Positions 1-5,646 of a stretch of DNA of 11,427 nt are shown piece after piece. The stretch covers positions 1 to 11,427 of the forward strand of contig DASZRH010000045.1 of NCBI GenBank assembly GCA_035549275.1, written 5' to 3'. The translations under genes were made by a program, and so were the position numbers. This stretch comes from 2-01-FULL-49-17 sp035549275. GTDB taxonomy: Bacteria; Patescibacteriota; Minisyncoccia; 2-02-FULL-40-12; GWA2-44-9. The notes under the pieces were generated by a model, which saw only the letters and a program-made list of their open reading frames with translations, had not been told where the DNA came from and ran no database searches. Position 1 is the first letter of the stretch; each line of letters starts with the position of its first letter.

Positions 1-336
1 GATCTGTATGATGAAGAATTGAAGCTCCGCCGCGCCCTGGACTACCCGCCGTATTCCCGAATCGTTCGACTGACATTCAGCCATCATCAGGCCTCGCGTG
101 CGGCCCGGGAGGGCCGCACGCTCGTCGAGAAACTCAAAATGACCCTTGTTCATTTGGGCTATCAGAAATTCGTTGAAATTGCTGACACCTCGCCTTTATT
201 CGTCCGGAAAGATCAGGCCCGATATACCTATACCATTATCCTTAAAATCAAACCCGAAATCCCGTCGCTGCGGAATTTTTTGCGTTTCGTTCCGGCTGGC
301 TGGCTAATTGACGCTGATCCGCGCGAAGTCGTGTAG
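1..336 (+). CDS. priA: Primosomal protein N' (PriA helicase), C-terminal fragment
   Basis: The reading frame is open from base 1, so only about the last 111 residues are present and the start lies upstream of the window. PriA is a superfamily 2 DNA helicase that reloads the replisome at collapsed forks. The visible part matches the extreme C-terminal region: a YPPYSRI motif near the beginning, then a loop followed by RKDQARYTYTIILK (the position where PriA proteins carry GP-P-I--RYR), and the terminal DADP motif before the stop (usually DVDP). The Walker motifs and zinc-binding cysteines are outside the window, so activity cannot be judged. It is followed 40 bp later by def and then fmt, a neighbourhood common in bacteria, which supports the call. 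A perfect 11-bp inverted repeat lies within the gene at 96-121. Confidence 0.8.
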   Translation, partial: DLYDEELKLRRALDYPPYSRIVRLTFSHHQASRAAREGRTLVEKLKMTLVHLGYQKFVEIADTSPLFVRKDQARYTYTIILKIKPEIPSLRNFLRFVPAGWLIDADPREVV

Positions 337-360
337 CGACTGTTCTTTTTTGCCGAAATC

Positions 361-376
361 TGGTTTAATACAGCCA
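361..376 (+). promoter_or_regulatory. Extended -10 promoter immediately upstream of def
   Basis: TGG-TTTAAT (TG at 361-362, hexamer 364-369) fits an extended -10 element and ends 7 nt before the def ATG, so transcription would begin at or next to the start codon. No convincing -35 is seen. No Shine-Dalgarno sequence lies before the ATG. Inference from sequence only. Confidence 0.45.
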
Positions 377-832
377 ATGGAAATTACGAAATTGCCGGAA
401 AAGATTCTAGCCCGGAAAACCAAAGAAATTCCCGCAGAAGAAATTAAATCGGGCGCCTATACCGAGCTTATTGCGGATATGAAAAAGGCCATGAAAGACC
501 ACGACGGCGTGGGCCTCGCGGCCAATCAGATTGGCCGCGATATCAGTATCTTTGTCATTGATAAGAAAACCGCCGAATCATATGGCGTGCCGGACGCGTA
601 TTTCAATCCCGAAATCACCGATTACTCCAAAGACCTCGATCTCTTGGAAGAAGGCTGCCTTTCAATTCCGGGTTTCTACACCGAGATTCCCCGTTCCAAA
701 AAAATCATGTTCAAAGCCCTGGATGAACACGGCGAGAAACTCAAAATCAAAGCTCGCGGCTTCCTGGCCCGGGTGTTCCAGCATGAGACCGACCACCTCA
801 ACGGCAAAACCATCAAAGATCGAGCCCTATGA
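377..832 (+). CDS. def: Peptide deformylase
   Basis: Removes the formyl group from the N-terminal methionine of new proteins; a cytosolic metalloenzyme. All three family motifs are present in the 151-aa product: motif I GVGLAANQ (residues 44-51), motif II EEGCLS (91-96, metal-ligand Cys94) and motif III QHETDHLNG (135-143, with metal ligands His136 and His140 and catalytic Glu137). The ATG at 377 was chosen because it gives the usual N-terminus and normal length and lies just after an extended -10 box. The in-frame ATG at 308 would sit inside priA and add 23 unrelated residues. The stop overlaps the fmt start (ATGA), so the two are translationally coupled. Def undoes the modification whose donor step is made by the next gene. 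No missing residues are seen. Confidence 0.96.
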   Translation: MEITKLPEKILARKTKEIPAEEIKSGAYTELIADMKKAMKDHDGVGLAANQIGRDISIFVIDKKTAESYGVPDAYFNPEITDYSKDLDLLEEGCLSIPGFYTEIPRSKKIMFKALDEHGEKLKIKARGFLARVFQHETDHLNGKTIKDRAL

Positions 833-1689
833 AGATCGTGTTTTTCGGCACCTCTGCATTTGCGGCGCCGGCCCTCAAAAAACTTTCGGAAGCGAGGTAT
901 GACATCCAGGGTATCATTACCCAGCCTGATCAACCCGCTGGCCGCAAAAAAATCTTAACGCCGCCGCCGGTAAAAGAAGCAGCGCTGCGAGCCGGTTTCA
1001 GGATATTTCAGCCTGCCACTCTTAAAGATGACGTGTTCTTTGAGCAATTTAAATCCCTCGAACCCGAGTTGGCGGTTGTCGCCGCCTACGGAAAGATAAT
1101 CCCCCAGCGGTATTTGGAGGTGCCTGTCCACGGTTTCCTCAATATCCATCCCTCGCTTCTACCCCGCTATCGCGGCCCGTCGCCGATTCAAACAGCATTG
1201 TTGAACGGCGACACTGAAACCGGCATTACGATCATGGAGGTAGATGCCCAAATGGATCATGGCCCGATTATCGCCCAAGAAACTGTGGCCATCGGCTCCG
1301 CAGAGACATATCCTGACCTACACGATCGGCTGGCTGATCACGGCGCCGAGCTGCTCGGCGCCGTGATTCCCGATTATGTCACCGGCGCGATGACACCAGT
1401 GCTCCAAGACGATTCACAGGCGACCTTCTGCCGAATGCTGACCCGCGAGGATGGTAAGATTGACTGGTCTACGCCCACCGAAAAAATATATAATCAAATT
1501 CGCGCCTTGAATCCTGAACCCGGCACCTGGACCACCTGGAACGGCCAGGTGCTCAATATCAAAAAAGCGTCACTCCAAAACGGCCAGCTGCACATTGAAA
1601 TTGTGCAGCTGGCCGGCAAAAAGGAAACGGCCCTGAAGGAATTCCTTCAGGGTCGTCCGGACTTCAAATTGTCTGATCTCGGCCGTTAA
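829..1689 (+). CDS. fmt: Methionyl-tRNA formyltransferase
   Basis: Formylates Met-tRNA(fMet) using 10-formyl-tetrahydrofolate, giving the initiator tRNA. The N-terminus MKIVFFGTSAFAAPAL and TQPDQPAGR (residues 31-39) are typical of the folate-binding Rossmann fold. The catalytic centre is visible as Asn105 and His107 within NIHPSLLPRYRG and Asp143 in MDHGPII, with the NGDTETGI motif at 126-133. The linker REDGKIDW (206-213) leads into the C-terminal tRNA-binding domain. At 286 aa it is about 25 residues shorter than usual, with the reduction in the C-terminal domain. It starts in the ATGA overlap with def. Its stop shares TTAA with the stop of the convergent gene on the other strand. The last third carries an unusual set of long perfect inverted repeats, two of which read as terminators for the opposite strand. 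Confidence 0.96.
   Translation: MKIVFFGTSAFAAPALKKLSEARYDIQGIITQPDQPAGRKKILTPPPVKEAALRAGFRIFQPATLKDDVFFEQFKSLEPELAVVAAYGKIIPQRYLEVPVHGFLNIHPSLLPRYRGPSPIQTALLNGDTETGITIMEVDAQMDHGPIIAQETVAIGSAETYPDLHDRLADHGAELLGAVIPDYVTGAMTPVLQDDSQATFCRMLTREDGKIDWSTPTEKIYNQIRALNPEPGTWTTWNGQVLNIKKASLQNGQLHIEIVQLAGKKETALKEFLQGRPDFKLSDLGR
1337..1367. repeat. 14-bp perfect inverted repeat inside fmt
   Basis: ATCACGGCGCCGAG, a 3-nt CTG loop, then the exact complement CTCGGCGCCGTGAT. One further G-T pair (1336/1368) extends it. It lies wholly within fmt codons (region encoding HGAELLGAV) and no T-tract follows on either strand, so it is not an ordinary intrinsic terminator. Function unknown. Confidence 0.8.
1577..1615 (-). 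terminator. Second (distal) intrinsic terminator for the minus-strand secreted-protein gene, embedded in fmt
   Basis: A perfect 14-bp inverted repeat (1581-1594 with 1602-1615) with a 7-nt loop. Read on the minus strand it is followed by TTTTGG (1580-1577). It lies inside the fmt coding sequence, downstream of the convergent gene. The T-run is short, so it would be a backup terminator. Confidence 0.45.
1618..1656 (-). terminator. Intrinsic terminator of the minus-strand secreted-protein gene, embedded in fmt
   Basis: Palindrome CCCTGAAGGAATTCCTTCAGGG at 1631-1652, written here as two 11-base halves CCCTGAAGGAA and TTCCTTCAGGG, extended by G-T, G-C, C-G and A-T pairs to 1627-1656. On the minus strand the stem is followed directly by TTCCTTTTTG (1626-1617). 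It lies 30 bp beyond the stop of the 262-aa gene, within fmt codons. Confidence 0.6.
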
Positions 1690-1713
1690 TTTATGATCGG
1701 CGCGAGGGTTTTG
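1678..1713 (+). terminator. Probable fmt terminator overlapping the stop codons
   Basis: CTCGGCCG (1678-1685) pairs with CGGC-CGAG (1698-1706, one bulged G at 1702) across a 12-nt loop that contains the shared TTAA. It is followed by GGTTTTG (1707-1713). The stem is short and the T-run modest. It also lies inside the 3' end of the convergent gene. Confidence 0.4.
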
Positions 1714-2474
1714 TAGTAATCGAGCTCGGTCTGATTGATCGGCGCAACTTGTTCAGCTCGAAGGCCAAGTCGGGCCACGGCCATCGGCGTCAAATATCGC
1801 TTGCCGGCAGAGGTAATCTGAAAGACATCGCGGTTCAACGGGTTCTCCAAGAAGACATACTGGTTAGTCGGATAGTAATTGAACTCTTTCTGACTAACGA
1901 CGATAACGTCTTCGGTACGATCGCCGTATGAATCAAAGATGTTTTGATTCGGAATCAATCGAGTCATACCGCCTTCAGTCAGATAATACGTGTGCTTGGA
2001 ATCGCCGACCATTTGGATGAGCGAGGCGCGCGGATAGCGATCAAGCTGGGCCTGGGAGATCGGCTCAACCATATCCAACGTGTAGCCGTAATCGTAGAAC
2101 ACGGCCAACGTCGGAATCCAGTGCTTATGGCCGTTCACCAACGCATAGATTTCTTGGGTACCCGGCACCTGGACCAAGCTGATGGCATTGCCGGCGGCAT
2201 CTTTTACGTTTGAGGTCGCTACGCTCGTAGTAGTGCTCGAAGACGAACCAAAAATATCATACGAGAGCGTAATCGGCTTGGGCTGGTAGGAACTCGGCGT
2301 GTAGGTCGGAGCAGTAGAAGAACCGCATGACATACCAACGCGAATCAAGGCATCGCACACCATGCCGTTCGGATCGCTGATACTGGCCGCAAACGTAGGC
2401 GCCAGAGGAGCCGCGACCAAGGTGAGCGCGGTAATAGCTGAAAAAGCGTATTTGTAGATAGTCAAATTTTTCAT
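1686..2474 (-). CDS. Secreted protein with three ~50-residue repeats, function unknown
   Basis: The 262-aa product begins with a signal peptide: Lys3 and Lys8, a hydrophobic stretch at about 9-24, and an APTFAA cleavage region near residue 30. A low-complexity Ser/Thr/Pro-rich linker follows (51-90), with Cys40 and Cys50 after the signal. Three tandem imperfect repeats then fill residues 106-154, 158-206 and 213-260. Each follows the pattern Tyr-x-Leu, a Gly turn, (L/I)-(I/T)-P, a Phe/Tyr-Gly segment, then Val-x-x-(I/V)-(S/N)-Q-x-(E/Q)-(L/F)-(D/N)-x-Y. In my recollection this repeat type recurs in exported Patescibacteria proteins, but I cannot name a family. It is probably displayed at or outside the cell surface. 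The ATG at 2474 follows a good promoter at the leaderless distance. It is convergent with fmt and divergent from the metal transporter. Confidence 0.8.
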   Translation of the reverse strand: MKNLTIYKYAFSAITALTLVAAPLAPTFAASISDPNGMVCDALIRVGMSCGSSTAPTYTPSSYQPKPITLSYDIFGSSSSTTTSVATSNVKDAAGNAISLVQVPGTQEIYALVNGHKHWIPTLAVFYDYGYTLDMVEPISQAQLDRYPRASLIQMVGDSKHTYYLTEGGMTRLIPNQNIFDSYGDRTEDVIVVSQKEFNYYPTNQYVFLENPLNRDVFQITSAGKRYLTPMAVARLGLRAEQVAPINQTELDYYKTLAPIIN

Positions 2475-2480
2475 GTTTAT

Positions 2481-2509
2481 ATATTATCATATTTTATTTA
2501 AAAAGTCAA
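2481..2509 (-). promoter_or_regulatory. Promoter of the secreted-repeat protein gene
   Basis: On the minus strand: TTGACT (2509-2504), a 17-bp spacer, TAATAT (2486-2481) preceded by TGA (extended -10), then 6 nt to the ATG. An overlapping GATAAT at 2489-2484 is an alternative -10. The spacing predicts transcription starting at or beside the ATG. Confidence 0.6.
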
Positions 2510-2531
2510 TAGTGCCGTAAAACCTTGGTTT

Positions 2532-2562
2532 TTGGGACTTTTGGCTCCAGATGTGGTACACT
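2532..2562 (+). promoter_or_regulatory. Promoter of the metal ABC transporter operon
   Basis: Extended -10 TGG-TACACT (2554-2562), with a possible -35 TTGGGA (2532-2537, 19-bp spacer). The -10 ends 6 nt before the ATG at 2569. It lies inside the 2542-2569 inverted repeat. Confidence 0.5.
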
Positions 2563-2569
2563 GGAGCCA
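2542..2569 (+). promoter_or_regulatory. 9-bp inverted repeat over the znuC promoter and start: candidate operator
   Basis: TGGCTCCAG, a 10-nt spacer, and the exact complement CTGGAGCCA. The half-site centres are 19 bp apart, about two helical turns, so a dimeric repressor could contact one DNA face. The repeat covers the -10 and the first base of the start codon. Metal-responsive repressors of the Fur/Zur and DtxR/MntR families commonly bind palindromes at such positions, but this sequence is not one of their textbook boxes that I recognise. An mRNA hairpin would require a start site upstream of the predicted one. Confidence 0.5.
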
Positions 2570-3297
2570 TGAGCGAACAGGAGCCAATTCTATCGGTTAA
2601 TCAGCTATCGGTCGCGTTTGAGGCCCATCAGGTGCTCAAAGACGTCTCTTTCGAGGTCCAGCCGGGCGATGTTTTGGCCATCGTCGGCCCCAACGGGGCC
2701 GGCAAATCGGTCTTGTTCCGGTCTCTGCTCAATTTGATTCCGTTTGCAGGCGTTATTTCCTGGGCGCCCGATGCGCGCGTCAGCTATATCCCCCAACGCT
2801 TCTCGATTGACCAAGATTTCCCGCTAACTGTCCGGGAATTTTTCCACTTCAAATCCAAGAACAAACAAGACATTCTGGCCGCCCTTCACTCCGTCGGTAT
2901 TACCAATGAGCACCACATTCAGCATCATATTCTCAACCAGCGCGTCGGCTGGCTGTCGGGCGGCCAACTCCAGCGCATCCTAATTGCCTGGTCTATCATT
3001 GATAAGCCCGACGTTATTCTGCTGGATGAACCCACTGCCGGCATCGACGTCGGCGGCGAAGAAACAATCTACAATCTGATCAAAAAACTCCATGACGAGC
3101 GCAAGCTGACGATTATCATGATCTCGCACGATTTGGATATCGTGTATCGCTATGCGACCAACGTACTCTGTTTGAACAAAGAAATGGTCTGCTACGGCGT
3201 ACCGGTCGAAGCGCTGGACGCCGAAGCCCTCAAAAAAATGTACGGCGAAGCATCCGTGTATTCGCACCCCCACAAACACCACCATTCCGAGCCATGA
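2569..3297 (+). CDS. znuC: Metal (Zn/Mn-type) ABC transporter, ATP-binding protein
   Basis: Provides ATP-driven energy for metal import as the cytosolic subunit of a ZnuABC/MntABC-like transporter. The 242-aa product has Walker A GPNGAGKS (40-47), a Q-loop in YIPQRF (73-78), signature LSGGQ (129-133), Walker B VILLDE (149-154) and H-loop ISHD with His187. The C-terminus is histidine-rich (SHPHKHHHSEP, 232-242), plausibly a metal-binding tail. The ATG at 2569 was preferred over the one at 2551 because the latter sits in the promoter and adds no family-like sequence. Its stop overlaps the permease start (ATGA). No substrate-binding protein gene adjoins, so it is either encoded elsewhere or missing. 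Whether zinc, manganese or iron is carried cannot be read from the sequence, so the symbol is provisional. Confidence 0.88.
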   Translation: MSEQEPILSVNQLSVAFEAHQVLKDVSFEVQPGDVLAIVGPNGAGKSVLFRSLLNLIPFAGVISWAPDARVSYIPQRFSIDQDFPLTVREFFHFKSKNKQDILAALHSVGITNEHHIQHHILNQRVGWLSGGQLQRILIAWSIIDKPDVILLDEPTAGIDVGGEETIYNLIKKLHDERKLTIIMISHDLDIVYRYATNVLCLNKEMVCYGVPVEALDAEALKKMYGEASVYSHPHKHHHSEP

Positions 3298-4058
3298 TTC
3301 ATCCTTCTCTCCTGCAACTCGTGATCGGCGGCTTCATTGGCGTAGGCGCCGGCTATGTCGGCGCGTTCATGATTCTGCGGCGCATGGCGCTGGTCGGCGA
3401 CGCGTTGTCTCACGTCGCCTTGCCCGGCTTGGCGCTCGCTTTGCTTTTGAATTTCAATCCATTCTATGGCGCCTTTGCCACTTTATTTATCGCCGTCATC
3501 GGAGTCTGGGCCTTGGAACGCAAAACTTCTCTGTCTTCTGAAACCCTCGTCGGCATCTTTTTCACAACTGCCCTGGCGCTGGGCATCCTGTTGACACCCG
3601 AACCCGAACTTCTGGAAGCCCTCTTCGGCGATATTTCCAAAGTCACACTCTCGGATGCGTATATCACCTTGCCGGTAGTGCTTGGCATGATCGCGATCGT
3701 GGCTGCCATTTCCAAAACCCTGGTACTGGGAACGATTTCCAAAGAACTCACCCAATCCATGGGGCTGAAGGTCAATCGCGTCAATTTCCTGTTCTTGCTG
3801 CTCGTAGCCCTGATCGTTGCCTTGGGTATCAAAGTTACTGGCACGCTCTTGATGGGCGCGTTAGTGATCATTCCGGCCACGGCGGCGCGGAATATTTCCA
3901 TTACTTTCTCACGTTATGCCGCCGCCGCGGCTGTCTTCGGCGGCCTGACCAGCATCGGCGGCATTTGGATCGCCCAGCAGTATGCCTTAAACCCCGGCCC
4001 GATGGTGGTTTTGGCTGGCGGAATTATCTTCTTGATCTCTCTCTTTTTCAAAAAATAG
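3294..4058 (+). CDS. znuB: Metal (Zn/Mn-type) ABC transporter, permease
   Basis: Membrane channel of the metal importer, ABC-3 permease family. The 254-aa product is almost entirely hydrophobic helices (about 7-8). It contains the family motif GDALSHVALPG (residues 35-45), equivalent to GDxLSHAxLPG in ZnuB/MntB proteins. A later acidic loop (EPELLEALFGDI) matches the typical FGDI segment. It starts within the ATGA overlap with the ATPase gene, so production of the two subunits is coupled. A short Phe-Lys-Lys tail ends the protein. Length is normal for the family. Substrate is inferred from family only. Confidence 0.88.
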   Translation: MIHPSLLQLVIGGFIGVGAGYVGAFMILRRMALVGDALSHVALPGLALALLLNFNPFYGAFATLFIAVIGVWALERKTSLSSETLVGIFFTTALALGILLTPEPELLEALFGDISKVTLSDAYITLPVVLGMIAIVAAISKTLVLGTISKELTQSMGLKVNRVNFLFLLLVALIVALGIKVTGTLLMGALVIIPATAARNISITFSRYAAAAAVFGGLTSIGGIWIAQQYALNPGPMVVLAGGIIFLISLFFKK

Positions 4059-4072
4059 CCCTCAAATCCCTG

Positions 4073-4101
4073 TTGCAAAAAACCTGAAAATATAGTACCA
4101 T
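4073..4101 (+). promoter_or_regulatory. Probable efp promoter
   Basis: TTGCAA (4073-4078), 17-bp spacer, TACCAT (4096-4101), placing the start site 0-4 nt before the efp ATG at 4112. TATAGT at 4091-4096 is an alternative -10 without a good -35. Downstream a 6-4-6 inverted repeat (4099-4114) covers the start region. Confidence 0.4.
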
Positions 4102-4111
4102 AGCGGAAGCT

Positions 4112-4687
4112 ATGTCACTCGGAGTCAATGAATTAAAACCCAAAACGTATTTCCTGTACGAAGATCAGCCCTATGTCGTCATTGAGACGCATCATTTAAA
4201 GATGCAGCAGCGACGTCCGACGGTGCAGGTTCGCATGCGCAACCTTATCAACGGCAAGATTTTGGAGCGCAACTTTGCTCAATCCGACGTCTTTGACGAA
4301 GCCGATGTCCAGCGCCGCAACGTTAAATATCTCTACGCCCATCGCGACCAATACTGGTTTTCGTACGACAACGACCCTTCCAAACGCTTCCAGCTCGGAG
4401 CCGATGTCTTGGGCGATAGTACTCGCTTCCTGAAAGCCAATACCGTTCTTGAGGCCATTGAATTTGAGGGCAATATCATCACCGTTGATCTCCCGATCAA
4501 GATGGAATTCAAAGTAACCGAAGCCCCGCCGGCAATCCGCGGTAATACCGCTCAAGGCGGCACCAAGCAAATCACCATCGAGACCGGCGCCACCATTAAC
4601 GCCCCCCTCTTTATCGAAGAAGGCGATATCATTCAGATCAATACACAAACCGGCGACTACGTCGAACGCATCGAAAAAAGCAAATAG
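4112..4687 (+). CDS. efp: Translation elongation factor P
   Basis: EF-P binds the ribosome between the P and E sites and relieves stalling at proline runs. The 191-aa product has the normal length and three-barrel layout: KOW-like domain I (about 1-65), OB domain II (about 66-128, containing KYLYAHRDQYWFSYDNDPSKRF) and OB domain III (about 130-191, containing GNTAQGGTKQITIETGATI and IEEGDII). The notable part is the domain I tip loop: in E. coli it is K-P-G-K34-G and carries beta-lysine, whereas here residues 30-36 are KMQQRRP. Gln33 or Arg34 therefore occupies the place of the modified lysine, and the PGKG motif is absent. The following VQVRMRNLINGK is standard. It stands between the metal transporter and a small unknown gene and appears to have its own promoter. 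Confidence 0.94.
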   Translation: MSLGVNELKPKTYFLYEDQPYVVIETHHLKMQQRRPTVQVRMRNLINGKILERNFAQSDVFDEADVQRRNVKYLYAHRDQYWFSYDNDPSKRFQLGADVLGDSTRFLKANTVLEAIEFEGNIITVDLPIKMEFKVTEAPPAIRGNTAQGGTKQITIETGATINAPLFIEEGDIIQINTQTGDYVERIEKSK

Positions 4688-4688
4688 C

Positions 4689-4716
4689 TTGCCTCTCTGC
4701 CAAAAAAGTATATTAT
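4689..4716 (+). promoter_or_regulatory. Promoter of the 89-aa gene
   Basis: TTGCCT (4689-4694), 16-bp spacer, TATTAT (4711-4716). Here, unlike most genes in the window, an AGGA (4723-4726) lies 6 nt before the ATG, so a short leader with a Shine-Dalgarno is possible. Confidence 0.5.
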
Positions 4717-4732
4717 ACAGGCAGGACCTTGT

Positions 4733-5002
4733 ATGACGCTCATCAATTGGCACCGAGCCGACCCCGACTTTCAGCGTCTCAAGCACTACGAACGCAAACT
4801 CCGAGAACAAGAAGAATTTGAGATCATCTCTGCCGAGATCGAGGAGATCTTGATCCACGTCAATCACTGCGCTCTGAAATTACGGAGAGAAACTGCTTCG
4901 GCGATCGTCATGGAAGATCGGCTAACGACCATCCGCAATGTCTTGGAACTCCTGGACAAACGCGGCATCAGAGTGAGAACCCTCAAAAGTGCCATGAGCT
5001 GA
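4733..5002 (+). CDS. Small, helical cytosolic protein of unknown function
   Basis: An 89-aa product that I do not recognise. It is rich in charged residues and leucine, with a strongly acidic helical stretch (about residues 20-48) and a second basic helix (about 50-80), suggesting a two-helix hairpin or coiled coil. It has no signal peptide, membrane segment or cysteine pair (a single Cys46). Support for its being real: a good promoter at 4689-4716, an AGGA ribosome-binding site 6 nt before the ATG, codon use like its neighbours, and a strong terminator beginning at its stop codon. It sits 45 bp after efp on the same strand. Confidence 0.7.
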   Translation: MTLINWHRADPDFQRLKHYERKLREQEEFEIISAEIEEILIHVNHCALKLRRETASAIVMEDRLTTIRNVLELLDKRGIRVRTLKSAMS

Positions 5003-5037
5003 TATCGGCCCGCGGAGCGGGCCGATATTTATTTTCT
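5002..5037 (+). terminator. Strong intrinsic terminator of the efp/89-aa region
   Basis: A perfect 12-bp stem ATATCGGCCCGC / GCGGGCCGATAT (5002-5013, 5017-5028) with a 3-nt GGA loop, followed by TTATTTTC. It begins on the last base of the 89-aa gene's stop. It also lies just beyond the convergent minus-strand gene ending at 5040, but on that strand no T-run follows the stem. Confidence 0.85.
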
Positions 5038-5039
5038 GT

Positions 5040-5618
5040 TTAACTAAAATCGCGCTGAAATCCCAACAATACCAGGGGCGCCAGCAGCCACAGAAAAAGA
5101 GCTTTCTGAGTTGCCACGAATGGGATTATTGATTCAGGCACATAGCTCTGAAACGCGGGCGCAAGATTCAGGATCATCGCCGAAAAGAGGCCAAGTTGGA
5201 GAAGGCCGATCAGAACTACCGAGAAAAACGCGGCATCACCGAGACCCAGCCGGCCGCGGAGAACAGAGCGATTCAGTAATATGAAGCTGACAATAAAAGA
5301 GAGCAGCAGAATGCCGACGCGAAGCGTCGGCAGTTCTTTGTTCAGCAGCGTCTGGAGCCAGCCAAAAAACGGGAATACGGCTTGCAAGGCAAACGCGATA
5401 TAAATAGATAGAAGCGAGACCAGGGCCCGCGTCCGGCCGATACTCAACACAAATAATAACACGCAGACGACAATCAAAACGCCGAATATTGTCCCGGACG
5501 TAAAAGAAATCTGCGATAGGAGAGAGCCGAAAGAAAATTCTTGAGCCCGAGCGGATGCGTTTTGGCCCGTTTCGGCGGCTGTATGGAAAAAATTCAAATA
5601 TGATCCGAAATCCGGCAT
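5040..5618 (-). CDS. Multi-pass membrane protein, loosely CvpA-like
   Basis: The 192-aa product starts with about 40 soluble residues. Roughly five membrane helices follow (about 41-60, 65-88, 97-115, 128-152 and 170-187), with a basic loop RSVLRGRLGLGDAA between helices 3 and 4. The helix number and spacing resemble small CvpA-type membrane proteins, but I see no diagnostic motif and hold that only as a possibility. The ATG at 5618 sits 7 nt after an extended -10 box. It lies 28 bp downstream of dnaJ on the same strand, so it could be expressed both with dnaJ and from its own promoter. It ends convergently toward the terminator at 5002-5037. Confidence 0.75.
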   Translation of the reverse strand: MPDFGSYLNFFHTAAETGQNASARAQEFSFGSLLSQISFTSGTIFGVLIVVCVLLFVLSIGRTRALVSLLSIYIAFALQAVFPFFGWLQTLLNKELPTLRVGILLLSFIVSFILLNRSVLRGRLGLGDAAFFSVVLIGLLQLGLFSAMILNLAPAFQSYVPESIIPFVATQKALFLWLLAPLVLLGFQRDFS

Positions 5619-5625
5619 TACCGCC

Positions 5626-5634
5626 AGTATAGCA
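5626..5634 (-). promoter_or_regulatory. Extended -10 promoter of the 192-aa membrane protein
   Basis: On the minus strand TGC-TATACT (5634-5626) is followed by 7 nt and then the ATG. The -10 hexamer matches consensus at 5 of 6 positions. There is no clear -35. It lies in the 28-bp gap after the dnaJ stop. Confidence 0.55.
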
Positions 5635-5646
5635 CAATCTTCTGGG

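Noticed and set aside
308..376. Longer def start at 308
   Set aside because: It lies within priA, and the extra 23 residues are unlike any deformylase N-terminus; the ATG at 377 gives standard length.
2551..2568. Alternative znuC start at 2551
   Set aside because: This ATG is within the promoter/inverted repeat, and the added residues (MWYTGA) are not family-like.
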